The notes under the pieces: generated by a model | The model's input: the letters and a program-made list of their open reading frames with translations, nothing else | Told to the model about the DNA's origin: nothing | Databases searched by the model: none | Translations under genes and position numbers: made by a program | In this document: one piece after another, positions 45,801 through 55,478 of the stretch | Layout of the letters: every line of letters starts with the position of its first letter | Numbering within the stretch: the stretch's first letter is position 1 | Assembly: GCA_030782805.1 (NCBI GenBank) | Contig: JARJPL010000392.1 | Coordinates: 1 to 64,000, forward strand | Direction: 5' to 3' | Length of the DNA stretch: 64,000 bases | Source: Aschersonia sp. MBC 622 | Lineage: Eukaryota > Ascomycota > Sordariomycetes > Hypocreales > Clavicipitaceae

Positions 45801-48800
45801 GTGAACGCAAAGTTGTGTCAGGTTCTTCCTCCGCATTCCGTTCCGTCTTGCTACATCTGCATGCACGCTCTTCCACGCACTGCCACCGGAAAGGTCGACC
45901 GAAAGACGTTGCGCTCTATCGGCAGCAAGCTCTTAGAGCAACAAGCTTACAGGAAATCCCCCGAGACGATGCAAAAGTCAAAGTCAGCAGAGACACTGGA
46001 AACTGGTCAAGAAGCCAGACTCAAAGAGGTTTGGTTGCAGAGTTTCAATCTTGAACCTGCTTCTTCAAAGTGTGGTGCAAGCTTCTTTGAGCTGGGCGGA
46101 GATTCAATCACCGCCATTAAAATGGTGAATATGGCAAGAGCTGCTGGATTAGAGCTGAAAGTGTCTGACATTTTCCAAAACCCTACCCTTGCTCGTCTTC
46201 AGGCCGTGATGAGCGGCGATTCTACGCCCTCCACCATCACGACGCCCTTTGCCACCATTCCGGCGTCAACTTGGGACGGACCCGTTGAGCAGTCTTACTC
46301 TCAAGGTCGATTGTGGTTCCTCGACCAGCTGGATATTGGAGCTGTATGGTACCTGATACCTTATGCCGTTCGCATGCGGGGAGCTCTCAACATTGACGCT
46401 CTACGTGCTGCTCTGCTGGCGTTGGAGCAGCGACACGAAACCCTGCGGACGACCTTTGAGAACCAAAACGGTGTAGGAGTGCAGATTGTTCACCAGAGAC
46501 TTGCCAAGGAGCTGAAAATTATCGATGCGTCGTCCCACGGCGATGACGGCTACCTCCAGCCACTTGAGCAGGAGCAGACCACTCCATTCGATCTGACCTC
46601 TGAGGCGGGCTGGAGGGCATCACTCATCCGCGTCGGCGAGGACGATCATGTCTTGTCTATTGTCATGCATCACATTGTATCCGACGGCTGGTCCATTGAC
46701 GTGCTGCGGCAAGAACTAGGCCAGCTCTACGCAGCGGTTTTGCATGGCGACGAGGATCCTCTGTCGGCCGTGAGCCCGCTCCCCATACAGTATCGAGACT
46801 TTTCTATGTGGCAGAGACGTCAACAGGTCGCCGAGCAGGACAGACAGCTTCAGTACTGGCGGACACAGCTCGCAGACTGCTCGCCGGCCAAGCTGCCCAC
46901 CGATTTCCCCCGACCACCCTTGCTGTCCGGCGACGCCGGCAGCGTACCGGTGGAGATTTCGGGCGAGCTGTTCCAAAAGCTGCACAGGTTCTGCAACGTG
47001 ACCAGCACGACCCCGTTTGCCGTGCTTCTGGCCACGTTTCGTGCTGCGCATTACCGCCTCACCGGGGTCGACGACGCCGTCGTGGGCACGCCCATTGCCA
47101 ACCGGAACCGGCCCGAGCTGGAGCGCCTGATTGGCTTCTTTGTCAACACGCAATGCATGCGCATCACCGTGGACGATGACGATACATTTGAGGGCTTGGT
47201 ACGCCAAGTCCGCAGAACAACGACTGAGGCTTTTGAAAACGAAGATGTCCCCTTTGAACGCGTCGTGTCCGCCATGCTACCGGCAGGAGGAGGAGGAGGA
47301 TCCAGAGATTTATCCCAGACGCCCCTGGCACAGCTCATCTTTGCCGTGCACTCGCAAGAAAATCTAGGCAAGTTTGAGCTAGAGGGTCTCGAGTCGCAAC
47401 CTGTTGCGAACAAGGCATATACGCGCTTTGACGCCGAATTTCACCTGTTTCAAACTCGTGACGGATTAAACGGCTACTTGAACTTTGCCGCGGAATTGTT
47501 CAAGCTAGAGACGATGCAAAATGTCGTCAGCGTCTTTTTACAGATTCTACGCCATGGACTGGAGCAGCCTAAATCCTTGATATCCGTTCTGCCGCTTACT
47601 GACGGTTTAAAGGAGCTCGACAGCATGGGCCTCTTGAAGATTCATCGGGGGCTTGAATATCCGCGAGACTCTAGCCTAGTCGACATCTTCCGCAGCCAGG
47701 TTGCTACTTGTCCTGATACAATTGCCGTCATTGACTCATCATCACGTCTGACGTATGCTCAGCTGGACCATCAGTCCAACCTACTCGAGGCCTGGATTCG
47801 CCGCAAAGGCTTGCCGGCCGAATCATTGGTTGGCGTGCTTTCACCGCGGTCCTGCGAGACAATCATCGCCTTTCTTGGTATTCTCAAAGCAAACCTGGCA
47901 TATCTGCCGCTTGATCCAAAATCCCCCGTCTCTCGTATGAGAGACTTCCTGTCCGATTTACCACGTCACACAATCATCCTGCTTGGCTCCGACGTGGCCG
48001 CCCCCGACTTGGAGCTACCTTGTTTGGAGCTCGTACGCATTTCTGACGCCTTGAAATCTGGTGCAAGCGTAGTCAATGGCAGTGAGACGACAGACCTGTC
48101 GCCTCCGTCGGCGAAAAGTCTTGCATACGTTTTGTACACGTCAGGGTCGACTGGGCGACCAAAGGGCGTCATGGTTGAGCACCGTGCTATTGCACGCCTT
48201 GTGCAGCGAGGCGTGATACCAAACTTTCCCCCGTTGCGAGGAGCAATCATGGCACATCTATTCAATACCGTCTTTGACGGCGCGACATATGAAATTTTTC
48301 TCATGCTTTTAAACGGCGGCACGTTGGTCTGCATTGACTATCTGACCACATTGAGCCCCAAAGCACTCGAAACCGTCTTCCTGAGAGAAGGAATCAACTG
48401 TGCAATCATGACACCAGCGCTGCTTAAGCTGTATCTAGCCAATGCCCGCGATGGCTTAAAGGGACTCGACATGCTCATGGTCGCTGGAGACCGGTTCGAT
48501 CCGCAGGATGCAGTCGAGGCACAGACTCTGGTCCGCGGTGACTGCTACAACGCCTACGGCCCAACCGAGAATGGAGTAATGAGTACTCTGTACAAAATTG
48601 ATACAAGTGACTCCTTCATCAACGGCGTCCCTCTAGGTCGCGCTATAGACAACTCTGGAGCCTACATTACCGACCCAAACCAGCAGCTTGTCGGCCCCGG
48701 CGTTTTGGGAGAGCTCATCGTCACCGGAGACGGGCTCGCTCGGGGGTACACTGACCCAGCACTCGACAGAGACCGATTCGTACAAGTCATCATTAATGGC

Positions 48801-51800
48801 GAGTCTGTCAGAGCATATCGGACCGGAGACCGCATGCGCTACCGTGCAGGCCAAGATGGTCTTTTCGAATTCTTTGGACGCATGGACTTTCAATTCAAGA
48901 TTCGAAGCAACCGCATCGAGTCGGCCGAGGTGGAAGCTGCCATTCTCAGTCATCCTCTGGTTCGCGATGCAGCCATTGTTGTTGTTGGTGTCCAAGAGGA
49001 ACAAGAGCCGGAAATGGTTGGGTTCGTTGTTGCTGCTGACGATGCCGTTGAGCAAGAGGCCACAGACAACCAAGTCGAGGGTTGGCAAGATTTGTTTGAG
49101 AGTAGCATGTACAACGGCATCGATGCAATAAGCCCGTCTGCTCTCGGCAAGGACTTTACAGGGTGGACGTCCATGTACGATGGAAGTGAAATCGACAAGT
49201 CGGAGATGCAGGAGTGGCTCGACGATACGATACATACTCTACGCGACGGTCATGTACCGGGGCATGTCCTGGAGATTGGAACCGGTACAGGCATGATCTT
49301 GTTTAATCTCGGCTCTGTTGAGAGCTACGTAGGTCTGGAACCCACCAAGTCCGCGGTCGAGTTTGTCAACAAGGCCATCAAGACCCTGCCAAATCTCGCA
49401 GGAAGGGCCGAGGTTCACATTGGCACCGCCACAGATATCGACCAGCTGAGTGGACTGCGGCCAGACCTTGTTATACTAAACTCCGTGGTTCAGTACTTTC
49501 CCACAGTAGAATATCTGACACGGGTTGTGGACGCTCTGGTCCGGATACGCGGCGTCAAACGTCTCTTCTTTGGTGATGTGCGATCACAGGCGCTACACAG
49601 ACAGTTTCTTGCTGCCTGTGCGATGCACGCACTAGGCAAGACGGCGACCAGGGACGACGTGCGGAGATACATGGCAGAGCGGGAGGAGCGGGAGGAGGAG
49701 CTGCTCGTCGAGCCAGCCTTTTTCACAGCACTGACGAGTCGGCATCCCAATCTGATCCAGCACGTCGAGATTCTGCCCAAGAATGTTAAGGCCACGAATG
49801 AGCTGAGCGCATACCGTTATGCAGCCGTCGTCCATCTACGCGATCCGGAGTCTGCGGCGCGGCCGGTGTATCCGATTGCGGCAGACGACTGGGTCGACTT
49901 TCAGGCCTCCCAGATGCGCAGCGACGTCCTTCGAGAATACCTGCGTCTCTCGGCAGGTGCCGATACCGTAGCTGTCTGCAATATTCCGTACGAAAAGACC
50001 ATCTTTGAGAGACAAATTGTCGAGTCACTTGACGACACCGGCAGTGATGCGCCACAGAGTAGGTTGGATGGCAGGTTACTGGATGGCGCGCCCTGGATAT
50101 CCGCCGTCCGCTCCGACGCCGAGAGCCGGGCATCCCTCTCCGTGCCGGACCTTGTGCAGCTAGCCGCCGAGTCCGGCTTCCAGGTACAGGTCAGTGCCGC
50201 ACGACAGTGGTCGCAGAGCGGCGCGCTGGACGCCGTCTTCCACCGCCGCCACGCGTCGTCCTCTCAGCCGACTATGCGCACACTCTTCCAGTTCCCCGAC
50301 GACAATGCACTGCGAGCTTCGGCGACCCTGACGAACCGGCCGCTGCAGCGGCTGCAGAGACGTCGCGTCGCGGCGCAGATTCGCGAACGGCTGCAGACCC
50401 TGGTGCCGTCTTACATGATTCCTGCCAAGATTGTGGTGCTGGACCAGATGCCTCTCAACGCCAATGGCAAGGTCGACCGGAAGGAGCTGGCTCGTAGAGC
50501 CCGGACGATGACGACGACGATGACGAAGAAGAAGCAGCCGCAGCGATTGGCGTCGGCGCCAGCTTGTCCAATCAGCGACATTGAGGTTGCGCTCTGCGAG
50601 GAGGCCACGGCAACGTTTGGAATGCAAGTCGGCATCAGCGATCACTTTTTCAAACTCGGCGGTCATTCTCTGCTCGCTACAAAACTCATATCCCGTGTCG
50701 GCGACAGACTGAAAGCGCGTCTGACGGTCAAGGATGTCTTTGATCACCCAATCTTTTCCGAGCTTGCGGTTGTCATACGCGAGGGGCTGCAAAACGTCGT
50801 GCCCGTGGCTTTGAATGGTGGTGGACAAGCGAAGCAAGGGTCGGCGGGAGTAGTAGCGCCGCGCAATGAAATGGAAACGATGCTGTGTGAGGAGTTTGCC
50901 AATGTCCTTGGCATGGATGTCGGAGTCACGGACAACTTTTTTGACCTCGGTGGGCATTCGCTCATGGCGACAAAGCTGGCAGCGCGGATTGGGCGTCGAC
51001 TGAATGCTACGATATCAGTAAAGGAGGTCTTTGAACACCCAATTGTGTTTCAGCTCGCAAATACCCTAGAGCTGGGTCAGTTGGAAAGCGACAGAGTAAA
51101 GCACACAACGTTGGCCGATTACACTGCGTTTCAACTCTTGTCTGTTGAAGATTTGCAAGGCTTTCTTCAAAACGAGATAGGCCCTCAACTTGAATGTGCA
51201 CATGGCGGTATTCAAGATGTATATCCAGCCACGCATATGCAAGAGGCCTTCTTATGCGACGCATCAACCGGACATCCCAAGCCTCTTGTGCCGTTCTACA
51301 TTGACTTTCCCCCTGACTCAGACTGTGCTACTCTGGTCGAGGCGTGCTCATCTCTGGTGAAGCGTTTCGACATGTTCAGAACAGTGGTCGTGGAAGTTGC
51401 AGGCGAGCTGTATCAGGTCGTTTTGGAGCACTTTGATCTACAGATTGATGTCGTCGAGACGGAGGAAAACGTCCACGCGGCGACGAACGATTTCGTGGAC
51501 AGGATTTTGGAGGTGCCCGTCCATCTCGGGCAACCACTGATACAATTCACCATTCTCCAGCAGGCGTCTTCAGTACGAGTCTTGCTTTGTCTTTCTCACG
51601 CCCTCTATGATGGCTTGAGTTTGGAGCACGTTGTGCGCGATCTGCACATGCTTTACAAAGGCCGGTCCCTGCTGCCAGCGAATCAGTTCTCACGGTACAT
51701 GCAATACATGGACCACACGCGCGAAGCCGGCTGTGACTTTTGGCGCGATGTCATACAAGATACGCCAATCACTGTCCTCGGCGATGTCGATGCTGATGGC

Positions 51801-52463
51801 CGTGAGCTAGAAGTGGAAGCAGCGCGGACATTGCACGCGACAAAGATTATTAGCATTCCTCTGCAGGCCGTCCGCAGCAGCATCATTACGCAGGCGACAG
51901 TCTTCAACGCTGCCTGTGCTCTCGTGCTGTCTCGAGAAACCGGCGCCAAGGACGTCGTGTTTGGCCGGATCGTGTCGGGACGGCAAGGCCTGCCGGTGAA
52001 CTGGCAAAACATTGTCGGGCCGTGCACCAATGCCGTACCGGTGCGCGCCCGGATCGACGACGACGACGACAACCACCAGCAGATGCTCCGCGACATGCAA
52101 GACCAGTACCTCCTGAGCCTGCCGTTTGAGACGCTCGATTTTGACGAAGTCCGACGCAGCTGCACAACCTGGCCGGCGACAGCCAACAACTACGCGTGCT
52201 GCGTGACGTACCACGACTTTTCATACCACCCAGAGAGCGAAATGGAGCAGCAGCGGGTCGAGATGGGCGTGCTGGCCAGAAAGGATGCGCTGCTCAAGGA
52301 GGAGCCCGTGTACGACCTGGGCATCGCAGGGGAGGTTGAGCCGGATGGCGTGCACTTGCAAGTTACCGTGGTCGCAAAGACGAGGCTGTTTAGTGAAGAG
52401 AGGGCCGCATACCTGATGGAAGAGGTGTGTAGACTGTTTGAGAGTCTAAACTCGGCTTTGTGA
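42885..52463 (+). CDS. Cyclooligomer depsipeptide synthetase (NRPS), beauvericin type
   Basis: One exon encodes 3192 residues. Domains in order (approximate): C1 55-480; A1 510-1010 (YAIFTSGSTG 648-657, GYGQSE from 781); T1 with Ser1074 in LGGDS; C2 1130-1560 with HHIVSDG 1262-1268; A2 1630-2550 (A3 motif from 1748) interrupted by an N-methyltransferase about 2060-2470 (VLEIGTGTG 2128-2136); T2a Ser2595 and T2b Ser2692 (both LGGHS); terminal C3 2770-3190 with SHALYDG 2904-2910. This C-A-T-C-A(MT)-T-T-C plan and length are those of fungal enniatin/beauvericin/bassianolide synthetases, which iteratively couple D-hydroxyisovalerate to an N-methyl amino acid and cyclise. Pocket codes read by eye are GALMIVGSIK (A1, Gly for Asp235, hydroxy acid) and DGYMMAAVMK (A2, aromatic type). 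Beauvericin is the likely product; bassianolide and enniatin are the alternatives. Confidence 0.93.
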   Translation: MEPLKNVNTGQPCSTVPFPGSDETVEHLNGLYEEINRRFGLDRDAIETILPCTPFQYDVLDCAANDARHAVGHATYEISQHVHVQRLIAAWRETVRRTPALRACTFTSTTGESFQLVLRESFVLSRIYWSSSSSLQAAVLKDETAAAVAGPRCNRLVLLEDPDTKKQLLIWVFHLALVDSTVQEPILRRVLAAYKSEDDQLYSLPLTPDSSGGSDSDSPSTLKMPRAFDQEKATQFWQRQLSDLDASVFPALSSHLTTPKADARIEHYISWPASASQHRWSSTTVCQAALAVLLSRYSHSSEALFGVVTEQVCMFEGQRLLINGSTRSVVPFRVHCAPEQSITDLLKSIASDNHDMRQFAHVGLCNMSRIGDDQSAACRFQTVLSVTNRRSSEDAASGGEILQIVEESEGFAPCANRALLLRCETSRQGALLVARYDQDVIEPPQMARFLRQLGWLMEQLQSAADDALSVKQLDIVTREDRAEIDSWNSDALEVQESLLHSAFVKRAAEFPSDPAVLSWDGAWTYSELDNVSSRLAAHIRSLDLGYEQLIVPVYFEKSKWVVASILAVLKAGHAFTLIDPKDPPARTTRIVQQTSAKVALTSKLHQDTVQAIIGRCIVVDDDFVQSLASASQYQEKSEFTAKPHNLAYAIFTSGSTGDPKGIMIEHQAFASCVAKFGPALIPHNARALQFASHGFGACLLEILPTLLRGGCVCIPSDHDRMHNIPDFIRRHQVNWMMATPSYMTTFKPEDVPGLQTLILVGEQMSASVNATWASRLGLFDGYGQSESCSICFVGKISPVSEANNIGRAVGAHSWIVHPDDPDRLAPVGAVGELLIESPGIARGYIAAPATDRIPFLETAPAWYAPRQPPTGVKFYRTGDLARYAADGTVVCLGRIDSQVKIRGQRVEMGAVETRLRQQLPSDMTVVAEAVKRSDSSGSTVITAFLIDSSETNNVSAASAKDARILDQTATQEVNAKLCQVLPPHSVPSCYICMHALPRTATGKVDRKTLRSIGSKLLEQQAYRKSPETMQKSKSAETLETGQEARLKEVWLQSFNLEPASSKCGASFFELGGDSITAIKMVNMARAAGLELKVSDIFQNPTLARLQAVMSGDSTPSTITTPFATIPASTWDGPVEQSYSQGRLWFLDQLDIGAVWYLIPYAVRMRGALNIDALRAALLALEQRHETLRTTFENQNGVGVQIVHQRLAKELKIIDASSHGDDGYLQPLEQEQTTPFDLTSEAGWRASLIRVGEDDHVLSIVMHHIVSDGWSIDVLRQELGQLYAAVLHGDEDPLSAVSPLPIQYRDFSMWQRRQQVAEQDRQLQYWRTQLADCSPAKLPTDFPRPPLLSGDAGSVPVEISGELFQKLHRFCNVTSTTPFAVLLATFRAAHYRLTGVDDAVVGTPIANRNRPELERLIGFFVNTQCMRITVDDDDTFEGLVRQVRRTTTEAFENEDVPFERVVSAMLPAGGGGGSRDLSQTPLAQLIFAVHSQENLGKFELEGLESQPVANKAYTRFDAEFHLFQTRDGLNGYLNFAAELFKLETMQNVVSVFLQILRHGLEQPKSLISVLPLTDGLKELDSMGLLKIHRGLEYPRDSSLVDIFRSQVATCPDTIAVIDSSSRLTYAQLDHQSNLLEAWIRRKGLPAESLVGVLSPRSCETIIAFLGILKANLAYLPLDPKSPVSRMRDFLSDLPRHTIILLGSDVAAPDLELPCLELVRISDALKSGASVVNGSETTDLSPPSAKSLAYVLYTSGSTGRPKGVMVEHRAIARLVQRGVIPNFPPLRGAIMAHLFNTVFDGATYEIFLMLLNGGTLVCIDYLTTLSPKALETVFLREGINCAIMTPALLKLYLANARDGLKGLDMLMVAGDRFDPQDAVEAQTLVRGDCYNAYGPTENGVMSTLYKIDTSDSFINGVPLGRAIDNSGAYITDPNQQLVGPGVLGELIVTGDGLARGYTDPALDRDRFVQVIINGESVRAYRTGDRMRYRAGQDGLFEFFGRMDFQFKIRSNRIESAEVEAAILSHPLVRDAAIVVVGVQEEQEPEMVGFVVAADDAVEQEATDNQVEGWQDLFESSMYNGIDAISPSALGKDFTGWTSMYDGSEIDKSEMQEWLDDTIHTLRDGHVPGHVLEIGTGTGMILFNLGSVESYVGLEPTKSAVEFVNKAIKTLPNLAGRAEVHIGTATDIDQLSGLRPDLVILNSVVQYFPTVEYLTRVVDALVRIRGVKRLFFGDVRSQALHRQFLAACAMHALGKTATRDDVRRYMAEREEREEELLVEPAFFTALTSRHPNLIQHVEILPKNVKATNELSAYRYAAVVHLRDPESAARPVYPIAADDWVDFQASQMRSDVLREYLRLSAGADTVAVCNIPYEKTIFERQIVESLDDTGSDAPQSRLDGRLLDGAPWISAVRSDAESRASLSVPDLVQLAAESGFQVQVSAARQWSQSGALDAVFHRRHASSSQPTMRTLFQFPDDNALRASATLTNRPLQRLQRRRVAAQIRERLQTLVPSYMIPAKIVVLDQMPLNANGKVDRKELARRARTMTTTMTKKKQPQRLASAPACPISDIEVALCEEATATFGMQVGISDHFFKLGGHSLLATKLISRVGDRLKARLTVKDVFDHPIFSELAVVIREGLQNVVPVALNGGGQAKQGSAGVVAPRNEMETMLCEEFANVLGMDVGVTDNFFDLGGHSLMATKLAARIGRRLNATISVKEVFEHPIVFQLANTLELGQLESDRVKHTTLADYTAFQLLSVEDLQGFLQNEIGPQLECAHGGIQDVYPATHMQEAFLCDASTGHPKPLVPFYIDFPPDSDCATLVEACSSLVKRFDMFRTVVVEVAGELYQVVLEHFDLQIDVVETEENVHAATNDFVDRILEVPVHLGQPLIQFTILQQASSVRVLLCLSHALYDGLSLEHVVRDLHMLYKGRSLLPANQFSRYMQYMDHTREAGCDFWRDVIQDTPITVLGDVDADGRELEVEAARTLHATKIISIPLQAVRSSIITQATVFNAACALVLSRETGAKDVVFGRIVSGRQGLPVNWQNIVGPCTNAVPVRARIDDDDDNHQQMLRDMQDQYLLSLPFETLDFDEVRRSCTTWPATANNYACCVTYHDFSYHPESEMEQQRVEMGVLARKDALLKEEPVYDLGIAGEVEPDGVHLQVTVVAKTRLFSEERAAYLMEEVCRLFESLNSAL

Positions 52464-54649
52464 AAGATGTCTGGCAGCGCGGGGGATTTGACCCGGAAAA
52501 GGCACATAGTGGGAAGTGGGTAATTGGGGGTGTACCTTCTTGGCACTACGGATTGAAAAGGCCCTAGTTAAAATATTTTTAGGGCATGTGATGTTTCCTT
52601 GATTATACCAGTAATACCGAATGAATAATGAGTAATGATCAAGTGAAATAGAGAGATGGAACCAAGTTTTTACTCTTGATCGGCCATGTCCACGTAACTT
52701 GTTTGCCACCCCTAATTGGCAGCTTAGGGTGAGCCATCGTATTTGCCGGAGGTGGAGGGTGTATCGCTCCGGTATTACAAGCAACACGGCGGCCGCCCTG
52801 CAGTGTGACATGTAACGCATTTTTTATGCATGTGCTGCCGACTACGCAGCATTGTACCAGTTTGTACACCGTGTTTTGTAAATACGGAGTACTCTGTGAT
52901 AAAATGTCACTTTGGTATTGGTACTTTTTACACAAGTGACAGATTCTGGCCCTGAAAAAAAGTCCGTCGCATGTTTTGAGACTAGGGCTTGCAGGCCGAG
53001 AGAAACATGCCTTTTGGCGCCTGCACTGTCTCAAGACGGAAAGGACTGGAAATCTCACAAGGGGAAATGGCATCTTTTTTCTAGCAACATTTCCTAACTA
53101 AATATCCGTATTTACTAGGTTTTTTTTGTCGGTCCCCGCTGTGCATAGCTCGATTTGCTTGGTGGAATGGGGCGATGGACGATGGATGACCCCAACGATG
53201 GAACGAGTGACGTCGGCGACGTTGTCTACTTGGTACAGACTGCGGCCAAGGAAGAAATACGGCAAACTTAAGAAACAAGAAGAAAAAAAAGGAAATAGTC
53301 CAAAACGAGGTCCCGATTTAGAGATACGGTCGTCGATCACTTCAGGCATTTGGACTGACCCCGCTGTGAACAAGGCGTGTGCGTGTCGTGGCGGCGCCAA
53401 GTCAACAACAAAACAGCGAGGGCAAATACGAGGGACAACACTGGGCCTGGAAATAGCCACAGATCGCTGATCCCAGTGGTCCCTCGGTTCATTGGTATTC
53501 ATGCGCATTAATTGTTTGCAGTGCTTTGCTGGTTTCCTTTTTTTTTTATTTTTTCTCCTCCTGCGGTTTCTTTTAGATTTGCCTTTCTGGTACGGAAGAG
53601 CGCAGCCAGTCGGCCCATCGCGAATTAATTGGGCGAGGGAAAAATTAGTACTGGTAATAAATGAGAAATGAGCAAGGGGATTGGCTGGAGCATGTGCAAA
53701 CTAGTTTTTCTAGCCAGGGGAGGGGCAAAGACGCCAGGCAGAGTTGGGTAATAGCGTGGTAAATTTATTTTATTAGGGGGAGCTCATTTCCAATTTGCAT
53801 CCCGTCTGACGGACCGGATTGGAAAAAAAGAAGCAAAAAGCCCATCATTTCTCTCCCCAGACAAGCCTCCTCTCCCCCCCCCAGAGAGGGCCAGACAAGC
53901 CTCTCCGGACAAGCCTTCCCCTGCGTACATCTCGAAGGAGAGACAAAACAACCAGATTGATGAGCGACACAGCGGCAGCTGGAAAGCCTCTTTTTGCTCG
54001 AGCTCTGGGGAAAACGAGCTCTTTAGCCCCCCCCCCCCCATGTCTCCAGCTTACGCTAACAAACAGCTAATTACAATGCCATCACACGCTTGGCCCGCAG
54101 GAAATATCCGTGCCTGCAACCCTGCCACCTGCGAAACGTCAAGGTACTGTACATGCCCATGCCGTTGCAGACAACGGTTGCGATCGACGAATACTGACAC
54201 TGGTCAACTGGTATTTATTAGCTCACAACGCCAAGGAGGTGCTTGGAGTCTTGGGGCGCCATCTTGGCCCTTTGTTGCGGGTAGTCGGTGGTGACCTTGC
54301 AACGGGTCCAAGCTTCGTCATGTTAGACGGCCTTTTTGCATGGAGACCTCGTACTATTGTCCACCTGCATTCGCCCCCCCGGAAATGTGTCGCCCAGTCA
54401 CACACACCCAATTCAGGTTGGCGGTGGCGCCGCTGAATGTACATACGGAGTAGTCATGATACGGAGCACAAAAGCTAATATAACTAGAGGCCCAGCCCGC
54501 GTCCTCCCCCCGACGTGCCCCCTTCCCCCTTCCACATCCCGTACCGCTCATACATTCGTTATATCAAGCCATTCGTTGCTTCGCTTTGCCTTTCGTTTAA
54601 TCATCGTCTAATACCCCAAATATCACCAACCCTTAATACCATTATCAAA
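52464..54649. other. Intergenic, no gene seen
   Basis: This 2.2 kb region follows the synthetase. It contains T-runs (about 53538-53552), two C-runs (about 53874-53882, 54029-54038) flanking short ACAAGCCT repeats, and two TACGGAGTA words (52883, 54444). No transporter, regulator or RNA gene is present, so the recognisable cluster ends with the NRPS on this side. Confidence 0.55.
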
Positions 54650-55478
54650 ATGCGCTTCACTGCTGTTCTCGCTCTCGGCGCCGCCGCCGTCGTCTCGGCC
54701 CAGTCCTCCACCACCAGTGCTTGGGCTCCCACCTCCTCTCAGGAGGTTTGCCTGAAGAACTGCAACGGCGACGTCAAATGCTCGGCTCGCTGTGCCGGTG
54801 TAAGTATCCAACCCTCGCTGCACGAGTGGCTCATTTTGCACATTGCACGACGCCCAGATTTGTCTGGGCGAGCAGGGCATGGTCCCTGACAAGACAAGCC
54901 TGCGAACCCTACTATACTCCTGCTCTGATCCAATCCACTCCTACTCGGGATACCTTCTTCCTTTGCTTGCTTCTCGAGGCTGACACATTTCTCTGTAGGT
55001 CCCTTACCCCGACGAGAGTCAGGTCAACCAGACCACCGAGTGCTCGGCCAAGTGCCCCCAGGGTGACGGCAGCCCTGCCCAGACGGAGGAGTTCGCCAAG
55101 TGCCTGAAGGCCTGCAGCGACAAGTACTACTTCACTCCGGGATCTGGCACTCCCGACAACGGCTCCTCCGGCAACTCTGGCTCCAGCGCCAGCAGCTCCG
55201 TCGCCGCCACAGCCTCTAGCGCCGCCTCCAGCGCTGCTTCGAGCGCCGCCTCCAGCGCCGCCTCCAGCGCCAGCTCCCAGGTCAGCGCCGCCTCTAGCTC
55301 TGCCTCCAGCTCTGCCGCCTCCGCTTCCCAGAGCGCCTCCAGGACCTCGGCCGGCTCCTCGGGCTCGTCGACCACCCCCGCCAGCTCGACCGCTTCCTCC
55401 ACCCAGAACGCCGCTGCTGGCCTGACTGGTGTCTCCGCCGCCGGCCTCGGTCTCGTTGCTGCCCTCTTTGCTCTGTAA
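54650..55478 (+). CDS. GPI-anchored Ser/Ala-rich cell-surface protein
   Basis: Exons are 54650-54799 and 54999-55478 (phase-0 intron of 199 nt), giving 209 residues. A signal peptide (MRFTAVLALGAAAVVSAQ) precedes a domain of about 85 residues with eight Cys in CxxxC pairs (CLKNC, CSARC, CSAKC, CLKAC). A long Ser/Ala-rich stalk made of SSAA repeats, suited to O-glycosylation, follows. The C-terminus GLTGVSAAGLGLVAALFAL is a hydrophobic GPI-attachment signal. The family is common in ascomycete walls, often annotated as Ser-rich or GPI-anchored wall protein. No enzyme activity is indicated. A role in surface properties is inference. Confidence 0.85.

Noticed and set aside
54858..54881. 24-nt in-frame cassette inside the GPI-protein intron (CAG ... 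GTCCCT)
   Set aside because: The donor is weak, it would add a ninth cysteine to a protein with eight paired ones, and the family has no insert there.
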